Assembly: GCA_031281685.1 (NCBI GenBank)
Contig: JAITFA010000102.1
Coordinates: forward strand, 1-5,305
From: Treponema sp.
Lineage (GTDB): Bacteria; Spirochaetota; Spirochaetia; Treponematales; Breznakiellaceae
DNA: 5,305 nt
Direction: 5' to 3'
Below are positions 1-5,305 of this stretch, in pieces. The notes beneath the pieces were generated by a model. The model was given only the letters and a program-made list of their open reading frames with translations, was not told the DNA's origin and did not search any database. Position 1 is the first letter of the stretch. Each line of letters opens with the position of its first letter. A program made the translations under genes and the position numbers.

Positions 1-1325
1 ACAGCCGCGCCAAACAGCGACGCCTGTTCAACCGGCGCGATAAGGTATGGCTGGGGCTTTCTGGCAACAAGCATCGTATGCAGATACGATTCCAGCGCAA
101 CCCGCATACCCTTGTAAATCATGTAGGTCGTGCCTTCAACCGCGATGCGAACCGGCGCAAACGGGTTGCAGTATTTAACCCGCTCAACCATGGCCGCGAC
201 AAAAGCCGCAGAGAAAAGCGCCCCCCGCTGGGTAACGATTGACGTGAGGTAGACAAACGTGGTGAGCGCGTCCAGCTCGTCAGAGCCAAAGAGCGCCGCG
301 ACCGTGCCTTCACCGGCAAGCGGGGCGCGCATAAAGGAGTTTAAGTCCTTGGTCTGCATGGTTGGCCAGTTCAGGAACTCGTCCGCCTTCCTGAACTTGA
401 GCAAGCCGTCTTTAACAGCCTGCTTCAGCACGGTGAAGGTGAGCGGACCAAGATACGCGCCGGAAGTTGCCTTTTCAAGGGTATAAGCGCCCGGATTCTT
501 CGTGATGGCGTCGTACTTCCTGTCCAGATACCCCATGTAGCGATGGGCAAAATTGCCGGACTCGCAAACCACGATTTGCGGGGTTTCAGACTGGAAGCCG
601 ATTTTGGGAATATTCGTCTCAGGATACGCGGTGTTAAAGCCGGTTCCCAGAATAAAGCCAATCGTTGGTCCGCCCGCGACGCCGTACTTGTCCGCGCCTT
701 CGCGTCCCGCGCTCACCGGAATCTCGACAACGCCTGAAAGCAGAGTCGCCACGGTATCGTTAAGAAGCACAATGCGTTCCGGCACTTTTATGTTGCGCCG
801 CGCCAGCGCAGCCCGCAGTTCATGCCCAACCGCCTTGCCAATCACCGCGGGCGCTTCAACTTCTTTGCTGAACCCCAGCAGAATTCCGTCAGCGTCCTTT
901 GTTATGTTCATGGGATAAGAAAAAGTGAAGCCGATCCCTTCAACATGAGGGTCTTTTTCAAGCAGCGGCGCGGTAACTTCCGCGATCTTGTCGAAAAAGT
1001 CGCCGGCGCTTATGGGACCGTAGGTTCCGGGCATGGGAACTTTCTGCGTCCCTTCGGCAATAGGCTTGCCGTTTTCGTCAAAGCGCACCAGCGCGGCTCG
1101 CAGGTTGGTGCCGCCCGCGTCCAGAGCAATCACGGTTTTCCCCGCCGGCACATGGGAGACCGGACTTATGTACGCGGGAATCATGGCAAGACTCGACGAT
1201 TGGCCGTTTAATCCCCGTTCCATATCAACAAGCATGTCTTGCACAAGGCCCAGCGGGTCAATACGGTCATAGTGGAACCCGTAATATCGGGCAAAATCAG
1301 TCAGAACATTTGGATCAAAACTCAT
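1..1325 (-). CDS. Hexokinase (eukaryotic-type family), 3' end cut by the window edge
   Basis: ATP-dependent cytoplasmic phosphorylation of glucose or related hexoses, the entry step of glycolysis. The reading frame is open for 441 codons from the ATG at 1325 to the window edge, where it continues. Family motifs seen in order: phosphate-1 loop LDAGGTN (residues 68-74); sugar-binding segment GFTFSYPMN (132-140); LLNDT (187-191), whose D190 matches the catalytic base; phosphate-2 loop GTGFN (227-231); the glucose-contacting acidic residue E255 in CESGNF; EKATSGAYLG (284-293), matching the E-K-x-x-SG block; and IAVEGTTY (394-401), matching the adenosine motif. Bacterial glucokinases of the Glk and ROK types lack this layout, and spirochetes are known to carry this hexokinase family. 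Start choice: GAGG lies 5 bases upstream of the ATG, and an in-frame TGA at 1355-1353 limits extension; an in-frame GTG at 1331 is possible but overlaps the ribosome-binding site. Usual length is about 430-500 residues, so only the C-terminal tail is missing. Some contact residues differ from yeast (S256 replaces the Trp of EWGSF), so sugar preference is not predictable. Confidence 0.93.
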   Translation of the reverse strand, partial: MSFDPNVLTDFARYYGFHYDRIDPLGLVQDMLVDMERGLNGQSSSLAMIPAYISPVSHVPAGKTVIALDAGGTNLRAALVRFDENGKPIAEGTQKVPMPGTYGPISAGDFFDKIAEVTAPLLEKDPHVEGIGFTFSYPMNITKDADGILLGFSKEVEAPAVIGKAVGHELRAALARRNIKVPERIVLLNDTVATLLSGVVEIPVSAGREGADKYGVAGGPTIGFILGTGFNTAYPETNIPKIGFQSETPQIVVCESGNFAHRYMGYLDRKYDAITKNPGAYTLEKATSGAYLGPLTFTVLKQAVKDGLLKFRKADEFLNWPTMQTKDLNSFMRAPLAGEGTVAALFGSDELDALTTFVYLTSIVTQRGALFSAAFVAAMVERVKYCNPFAPVRIAVEGTTYMIYKGMRVALESYLHTMLVARKPQPYLIAPVEQASLFGAA

Positions 1326-1330
1326 ATACA

Positions 1331-1334
1331 CCTC
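1331..1334 (-). promoter_or_regulatory. Ribosome-binding site of the hexokinase gene
   Basis: On the minus strand GAGG, within AGTGAGGTGTATATG, lies 5 bases before the ATG at 1325. It is the only good Shine-Dalgarno match near the 5' end of the frame, and it favours this ATG over the in-frame GTG that overlaps it. Confidence 0.75.
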
Positions 1335-1354
1335 ACTAAAAGTAAACTTACCTC

Positions 1355-1383
1355 AGTTTAGCCGCTCTCCTCTGTTTACGCAA
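1355..1383 (-). promoter_or_regulatory. Possible sigma-70-type promoter for the hexokinase gene
   Basis: Reading the minus strand, TTGCGT (1383-1378) is followed after exactly 17 bases by TAAACT (1360-1355). That is 3 of 6 matches to the -35 consensus and 4 of 6 to the -10 consensus, at optimal spacing. Transcription would start near 1348, giving a leader of about 20 bases that contains the GAGG ribosome-binding site. The match is moderate and was found by eye; the position between the repeat array and the start codon adds some support. Confidence 0.35.
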
Positions 1384-1414
1384 TTGTTTGTTTCATTACA
1401 GCGCCCGCATGGTG

Positions 1415-1568
1415 TCAGACACTCTTTCCCGCGAGTACCGCATCTCTTTTGAAAAAGCACTTGATCTCTTTCCAAATAGGACTTGATCTCTTTTCCAAGA
1501 GTACTTGATCTCTTGCCTAAGAGATGCGCGTCTCTTTGCCGCGGGATGCGCCGTGAGTCTTTACCGCG
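1415..1568. repeat. Array of about seven degenerate 22-base tandem repeats
   Basis: Units begin at 1415, 1437, 1459, 1481, 1503, 1525 and 1547, a constant 22-base period. The three central units (1459-1524) all open with ACTTGATCTCTT and agree with the middle copy at about 18 of 22 positions. The outer units keep mainly the core T-C-T-C-T-T-T-x-C-C and, in the first unit, the GAGT ending; by-eye identity is 14-15 of 22 for the first two. The last two units share GATGCG at the same 22-base offset, but their TCTTT-x-CCGCG blocks are 25 bases apart, suggesting a small insertion. Most copies contain a full or imperfect dyad CTCTT-N4-AAGAG. The period is not a multiple of three, so this is not a peptide repeat, and there are no unique spacers, so it is not CRISPR. 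It lies between the two divergent candidate promoters, which fits an iterated binding site for a dimeric protein at roughly two helical turns per unit. Role is inferred. Confidence 0.8.
1508..1536. repeat. Overlapping perfect inverted repeats inside the 22-base array
   Basis: ATCTCTT (1508-1514), spacer GCCT, then AAGAGAT (1519-1525) is a perfect 7-base dyad. Its right arm also pairs with the next copy: AAGAGA (1519-1524), spacer TGCGCG, then TCTCTT (1531-1536). The central arm can therefore form a hairpin with either neighbour if transcribed, or serve as a half-site shared by two operators. The previous unit has the related dyad CTCTT (1488-1492), TTCC, AAGAG (1497-1501). There is no following T-run, so these are unlikely to be terminators. 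Confidence 0.7.
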
Positions 1569-1592
1569 TCATCGTTTTGGACGGCGCTCCTA

Positions 1593-1621
1593 TTGCTCTT
1601 TTTCTCGTTTCGCACTATGTT
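1593..1621 (+). promoter_or_regulatory. Possible sigma-70-type promoter for the hybrid sensor kinase gene
   Basis: TTGCTC (1593-1598) and TATGTT (1616-1621) are separated by exactly 17 bases, with 3 of 6 matches at -35 and 4 of 6 at -10. The predicted start is near 1628, giving a leader of about 48 bases. The -35 element begins about 25 bases after the last recognisable repeat unit, so proteins bound to the array could contact RNA polymerase. The match is modest and found by eye. Confidence 0.35.
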
Positions 1622-1664
1622 GGAACCGGCTCAAGCATAGGAGAACTGTCTGAAAAAGGTCCGT

Positions 1665-1670
1665 AAAGGG
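1665..1670 (+). promoter_or_regulatory. Ribosome-binding site of the hybrid sensor kinase gene
   Basis: AAAGGG ends 5 bases before the ATG at 1676. An in-frame TAA at 1664-1666 overlaps it and excludes any start further upstream, so the ATG at 1676 is well supported. Confidence 0.7.
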
Positions 1671-1675
1671 TTAGC

Positions 1676-4600
1676 ATGAGATTGAAACTAAGCAAACTGA
1701 TATGCCTTGTTCTTGCCGCCGGGGTGTTTGTATGGGCTTCCGGCTGTAAAAATAGTTCACAATCTGAACCATCGCTGGAGCGGACGCTCGTTTATACGTC
1801 TTACCGTGATGTTCCGGGCGTAAGCGCGGACGAGATTGCCGCTATTGAGCGCCTGCGGGAAGAGAGAGCTTCCTTTGTGTACGGGATGGGCTTGTCTACC
1901 GAAACTTTTTACAATGAAAAGGGTGAAATCCGGGGATACACCGCTCTGTTTTGCGACTGGCTGACGGAACTTTTCGGGATTCCCTTTAGACCCGCGATTT
2001 ATAACTGGAGTGATTTGTCCGGCGGGCTGGAATCGCTGGCAATAGACTTTTCCGGCGGGCTGACTGCTTCGCCGGAGCGCCGGAAGACCTATTTTATGAC
2101 CGACGCCATTGCCGAGCGCTCAATCAAGCTCATACGGATTGCCGGAAAGGAAGCTCTGGACTCCATAGCCAGAACCCGCGCGCCGCGCTACGCTTTTTTG
2201 GAGAACACGCTCACGCTCAGTCTTGTCGCGCCCCTTATCCCCGGTGAGTTTGAGCTTGTTTATGTTGATAACTATGATACGGTCTACAGGCTGCTGAAAA
2301 ATGATGAAGTAGACGCCTTTTTTAACGACAGCGTTACCGAGGCGGCGTTTGACGCATACGGAGACGTAAGGACGGAATATTTTTCCCCCCTTGTGTTCAC
2401 GCCGGTTTCCCTGTCAACCAAGAACCCGGACCTTGAACCGGTTATCTCAGTGGTGCAAAAAGCCCTGCACAACGGCGGCACGCGGCATTTAACCGGCTTA
2501 TACAATACCGGACAGCAGGAATATCTGAGGCACAAGTTCTTTACGCGGCTTAACGCGGAAGAGCGGGCGTATATAGAGCGGCAGGTTAAAAGCGGAAGCG
2601 CCATACCAATAGCCGCCGAAGTTGAGAACTATCCAGTCAGTTTTTACAACAGTCAGGAAAAGCAGTGGCAAGGCATCGCCTTTGACGTGCTGGCTGAAGT
2701 TGAGGCGCTCACGGGTCTTTCTTTTGAGCAAGCCAATGATAAATCCGCTGAATGGTCCGAGCTGGTGGATATGCTGGAGAGCGGCAAGGTTGCCTTGATT
2801 ACCGAGATGATTCGTTCACCGGGGCGGGAGGGCCACTTTTTATGGCCCGGCAAGGCGTTTATGATCGACTATTACGCGCTGGTGTCCCGATCCGAGTTTC
2901 CAGATATTAATGTCAATGACATTCTCTACAACAGGGTTGGGTTTACCAAAGACTCGGCGCTTGCCGAATTGTTCCAGAGCTGGTTTCCAGAGCATCCGTA
3001 TACGAGAGAATACAGCAGTCCCAACGCCACCTTTGCCGCCATAGAAGCGGGTGAAGTGGATTTGGTGATGTCTACGCAGAACACCCTTCTCTGTCTGACC
3101 AATTACTATGAGCAGATGGGTTATAAGGCAAACATTGTGTTCAACCGTTCCCGTGAATCCCGTTTTGGTTTTAATCTAAACGAAACCCTGCTGTGTTCCG
3201 TTATGGACAAAGCACTGGAACTGATTGATACGAAAACAATCTCTGACCGGTGGACGCATAAGGTTTTTGATTATAAAAGCAAGCTGGCGCGGCAGATGAT
3301 TCCGTGGCTTATCGGGGCTGTAGTTCTGCTCTGCGTTCTTTTACTGGTGCTTGCGCTGTTTCAGAGAACGCATCAGGAAGGCAAGCAGCTTGAGCAAGTG
3401 GTGTGTGAGCGCACCCAGGCGCTGGAAGCGGCGGTAAAGGCCGCGGAGGCGGCTAGCCGCGCAAAAAGCGATTTTCTGGCGAACATGAGCCATGAAATAC
3501 GCACGCCGATGAACGCCATTATCGGCATGACGTTCATTGGCAAACGCTCCAGCGATATGGAGCAGAAAGATTACTGCCTTGCAAAGATTGAAAATGCGTC
3601 TCATCACCTGTTGGGCATTATCAACGATATTCTGGATATGTCAAAAATAGAGGCTAACAAGTTTGAGCTTTCCCCTACGGAGTTCAACTTTGAGAAGATG
3701 CTTCAGCAGGCGGTCAATGTCATAAACTTCCGGGTGGATGAGAAGCAGCAGAAGTTTAGCGTGCATATTGATAAGGCAATCCCGCGCACCCTTGTCGGCG
3801 ACGAGCAGCGGCTTGCTCAGGTCATTACCAACCTTTTGGGTAACGCGGTAAAGTTCACGCCGGAACACGGAACGATCAGCATAGAAACCCGTTTTGTGAA
3901 AGAAGAAAACAGTCTCTGTACCCTTGAAATCGCGGTAAGCGACACGGGCATAGGCATTAGTGAGGAGCAGCAATCCCGTCTTTTTAGTTCTTTCCAGCAG
4001 GCTGAAAGCTCAACCTCCCGTAAATTTGGCGGCACTGGACTTGGGCTTGCCATTTCCAAGCGTATTGTGGAGATGATGGGCGGGAAGATATGGATCGAAT
4101 CCGAGACAGGTAAGGGTTCGAGGTTTATTTTTACGGTACAGGCGGGCAGGGGGACAGAGGAACGGCACAGTATGCTGAACCCCAAGATAAGCTGGAGCAA
4201 TATCCGCGTGCTTGTTGTGGATGACGACTTTGAAGTACGGGAGTATTTTAGGGAGATTGCCCAGCGGTTCAATATTTCCTGTGATAGCGCGGCGGACGGA
4301 ATGGAAGCCCTTGAGCTTATAAAGCAGCGCGGCGCCTATAATATTTATTTTATAGACTGGAAGATGCCCGGCATGGACGGCATAGAGCTTACCCAAAAGA
4401 TAAAGGAGCGCCGTCCCCTTGATTCAGTGGTAATCATGATTTCCGCTACGGAATGGAGCGTTATTGAGGCTGAGGCAAAAAGCAAGGGTGTGGACAAATT
4501 CCTTTCCAAGCCGCTTTTTCCTTCCACCATAGCTGACGTGATTAACGAGTGCCTTGGGGTGAACACTCTGCGCGAGGAGAAGTCCGAGCCGGAGCTGGAG

Positions 4601-5041
4601 GGTATTTTTAAGGGATACCGTCTCTTATTGGCTGAAGACGTTGAGATTAACCGTGAGATTGTGCTGACCCTTTTGGAGCCAACCCTGCTTGAAGTGGATT
4701 GCGCGGAAAACGGCGTGGAAGCGGTGCGGATGTTCAGGGGAAACCCTGAAAAGTATGACATAATCTTTATGGATATGCAGATGCCTGAGATGGACGGCTA
4801 CGAAGCCACGCGGCAAATCCGGGCAATAGAAGAATTCTGTAGAAAAGATAAACCGGAATGTACTGTGGGAATCCCAATTATAGCAATGACCGCCAATGTA
4901 TTTCGGGAGGATATAGAGAAATGCCTCAAGGCAGGGATGAACGATCACATAGGTAAACCGCTGGATTTTGAGAATGTGTTATCGAAACTACATAAATATT
5001 TGAGAGCTGAACGGCAAAGCCTACTCAGGCATCAGACCTAG
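1676..5041 (+). CDS. Hybrid sensor histidine kinase with tandem periplasmic solute-binding domains and two receiver domains
   Basis: Membrane sensor kinase of 1121 residues, domain order like BvgS/EvgS. Residues 1-24 are an export signal ending ASGC, a possible relaxed lipobox with Cys24. Residues about 66-280 and 291-530 are two SBP_bac_3-type venus flytraps: SPERR (132-136) and SPGRE (381-385) carry the Arg (R135, R384) that in amino-acid-binding relatives holds the ligand carboxylate; EVDAFFND (211-218) and GEVDLVMS (459-466) are the second-lobe motifs. One transmembrane helix spans about 541-562. A short likely coiled coil (566-600) leads directly into HisKA, with no PAS or HAMP domain. 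The phosphorylated His is H606 in [10 protein letters not shown]. The ATPase has the N box around N723, DTGIG (756-760) and GGTGLGLAI (785-793). Receiver 1 (about 843-960) has D849-D851, phospho-acceptor D894, S923 and K945; receiver 2 (about 981-1110) has E987, D988, acceptor D1033, T1072 and K1094. All catalytic residues are present. There is no HPt domain, so a separate phosphotransfer protein is expected. Ligand and target are unknown. The gene is divergent from the hexokinase and converges on another receiver-domain gene. Confidence 0.96.
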   Translation: MRLKLSKLICLVLAAGVFVWASGCKNSSQSEPSLERTLVYTSYRDVPGVSADEIAAIERLREERASFVYGMGLSTETFYNEKGEIRGYTALFCDWLTELFGIPFRPAIYNWSDLSGGLESLAIDFSGGLTASPERRKTYFMTDAIAERSIKLIRIAGKEALDSIARTRAPRYAFLENTLTLSLVAPLIPGEFELVYVDNYDTVYRLLKNDEVDAFFNDSVTEAAFDAYGDVRTEYFSPLVFTPVSLSTKNPDLEPVISVVQKALHNGGTRHLTGLYNTGQQEYLRHKFFTRLNAEERAYIERQVKSGSAIPIAAEVENYPVSFYNSQEKQWQGIAFDVLAEVEALTGLSFEQANDKSAEWSELVDMLESGKVALITEMIRSPGREGHFLWPGKAFMIDYYALVSRSEFPDINVNDILYNRVGFTKDSALAELFQSWFPEHPYTREYSSPNATFAAIEAGEVDLVMSTQNTLLCLTNYYEQMGYKANIVFNRSRESRFGFNLNETLLCSVMDKALELIDTKTISDRWTHKVFDYKSKLARQMIPWLIGAVVLLCVLLLVLALFQRTHQEGKQLEQVVCERTQALEAAVKAAEAASRAKSDFLANMSHEIRTPMNAIIGMTFIGKRSSDMEQKDYCLAKIENASHHLLGIINDILDMSKIEANKFELSPTEFNFEKMLQQAVNVINFRVDEKQQKFSVHIDKAIPRTLVGDEQRLAQVITNLLGNAVKFTPEHGTISIETRFVKEENSLCTLEIAVSDTGIGISEEQQSRLFSSFQQAESSTSRKFGGTGLGLAISKRIVEMMGGKIWIESETGKGSRFIFTVQAGRGTEERHSMLNPKISWSNIRVLVVDDDFEVREYFREIAQRFNISCDSAADGMEALELIKQRGAYNIYFIDWKMPGMDGIELTQKIKERRPLDSVVIMISATEWSVIEAEAKSKGVDKFLSKPLFPSTIADVINECLGVNTLREEKSEPELEGIFKGYRLLLAEDVEINREIVLTLLEPTLLEVDCAENGVEAVRMFRGNPEKYDIIFMDMQMPEMDGYEATRQIRAIEEFCRKDKPECTVGIPIIAMTANVFREDIEKCLKAGMNDHIGKPLDFENVLSKLHKYLRAERQSLLRHQT

Positions 5042-5305
5042 CTATGTGCTGCTGCGATCCTCGTCCGCGGCTTTTTGTTTCGGCAGATAGGTACGCAGCG
5101 TGACGAGTAGTTCCGCGATGTTCAGAGGCTTACCCACATGGCCGTTCATTCCCGCGGCCAGACATTTTTCGATGTCTTCCCGGAACACGTTGGCCGTCAT
5201 TGCGATTATGGGAACCCGCCGCTGCGCTCCCTCCACGGCGCGAATGTGGCGGGTTGCCTCGTAGCCGTCCATTTCGGGCATCTGTACATCCATGAAGATC
5301 ATATC
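5042..5305 (-). CDS. C-terminal receiver domain of a second signalling protein, probably a hybrid histidine kinase; 5' end cut by the window edge
   Basis: Only the last 87 codons and the TAG stop (5044-5042) are inside the window; the frame is open at the right edge, so the first ATG seen (5302) is internal and not a start. The fragment is the second half of a response-regulator receiver domain: phospho-acceptor Asp in FMDVQMPEMDG (fragment residue 6), the switch Thr in AMTANV (residue 37) and the conserved Lys in GKPL (residue 59). A short hydrophilic tail rich in Lys, Asp, Glu and Ser follows (75-87). The [16 protein letters not shown] and [12 protein letters not shown] wording is typical of receivers at the end of hybrid kinases, and the close match to the last receiver of the converging kinase supports a hybrid kinase. 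A stand-alone receiver protein cannot be excluded. No HPt domain follows. Its stop codon directly abuts that of the plus-strand kinase. Confidence 0.88.
   Translation of the reverse strand, partial: DMIFMDVQMPEMDGYEATRHIRAVEGAQRRVPIIAMTANVFREDIEKCLAAGMNGHVGKPLNIAELLVTLRTYLPKQKAADEDRSST
5051..5080 (+). terminator. Possible intrinsic terminator of the hybrid kinase gene, lying inside the opposite coding region
   Basis: GCTGCG (5051-5056), a 9-base loop, then CGCGGC (5066-5071) forms a 6-pair stem with one G-T wobble, followed at once by TTTTTGTTT (5072-5080). It begins 9 bases after the plus-strand stop codon and has the correct polarity for plus-strand transcription. It also encodes part of the last 13 residues of the minus-strand protein, so the sequence does double duty. 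The stem is short and the loop rather long, so efficiency may be modest. Confidence 0.45.

Larger units (their letters stand above)
4757..5305. repeat. Diverged inverted duplication of receiver-domain coding sequence
   Basis: The left arm (about 4757-4963, plus strand, residues 1028-1096 of the complete kinase) and right arm (about 5123-5305, minus strand, the first 61 codons seen of the opposite gene) encode near-identical receiver halves. By eye 48 of 55 aligned residues match, with an 18-residue identical stretch starting [10 protein letters not shown]. The left arm has 8 extra residues in a loop (around 1051-1064). Within the identical 18-residue stretch, 13 of 54 bases differ and every change is synonymous. 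The copies are therefore old and held by selection, not a recent duplication. Whether they arose by tandem inversion or are simply two members of a large family cannot be told here. Confidence 0.75.

Noticed and set aside
119..1272. Several open frames of 64-129 codons on both strands within the left region
   Set aside because: They overlap the continuous minus-strand hexokinase frame, which carries all family motifs. The others have no recognisable motifs and look like by-products of its codon use.
1415..1568. CRISPR array
   Set aside because: The repeats are tandem, degenerate and have no unique spacers between them; the 22-base period is the whole unit.
1621..1640. Sigma-54-type promoter (TGGAAC...AAGC)
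   Set aside because: The GG and GC dinucleotides are separated by 11 bases where 10 are required, and the flanking consensus is poor.
2284..4948. Minus-strand open frames of 66-151 codons within the sensor kinase gene
   Set aside because: They lie antisense to well-conserved flytrap, kinase and receiver domains, show no family motifs, and carry no convincing ribosome-binding site.
5019..5030. Minus-strand terminator for the second receiver gene (GCCT, 4-base loop, AGGC, then TTTG)
   Set aside because: Only four base pairs and three T residues, so too weak to call; the true end of that transcript is not visible.
5042..5302. A complete 86-residue stand-alone receiver starting at the ATG at 5302
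   Set aside because: The frame continues upstream past the window edge (Asp codon at 5305-5303), and the fragment lacks the first half of the receiver fold, including the acidic pair, so it must be the end of a longer protein.

Overview
The window holds one complete and two partial protein-coding genes, one 350-base divergent intergenic region, and no RNA genes, insertion sequences or CRISPR arrays that I can see. The combination suggests a spirochete, most likely a Treponema of the free-living or gut-associated type. The reasons are a eukaryotic-type hexokinase instead of a ROK or Glk glucokinase, a very large hybrid sensor kinase with tandem periplasmic solute-binding domains, a relaxed lipoprotein-like signal, and roughly balanced base composition. 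This assignment is an inference from gene content; no taxonomic marker is present.

Layout: bases 1-1325 (minus strand) carry the first 441 codons of a hexokinase whose last part lies beyond the left edge. Bases 1326-1675 are a divergent intergenic region with a possible promoter at each end. Between them lies an array of about seven degenerate 22-base tandem repeats (about 1415-1568), whose best copies contain a dyad CTCTT-N4-AAGAG. Bases 1676-5041 (plus strand) encode a 1121-residue hybrid histidine kinase: export signal with a possible lipobox, two venus-flytrap ligand-binding domains, one transmembrane helix, HisKA, HATPase and two receiver domains. Bases 5042-5305 (minus strand) are the last 87 codons of a second protein ending in a receiver domain, very probably another hybrid kinase, running off the right edge.

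The two signalling genes converge with stop codons that abut exactly (TAG then CTA, no base between). Their terminal receiver domains are close paralogues, about 48 of 55 confidently aligned residues identical, so they form a protein-level inverted repeat. A plausible intrinsic terminator for the plus-strand kinase lies inside the 3' coding end of the opposite gene.

How they may work together: the complete kinase should sense small molecules in the periplasm and feed a phosphorelay through its receivers. It has no HPt domain, so a separate HPt protein must pass the signal on. The near-identical last receiver of its neighbour suggests both kinases could use the same HPt partner. The hexokinase is a metabolic enzyme; its only visible link to the kinase is the shared upstream region with the repeat array. 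The array is the least explained part of the window.
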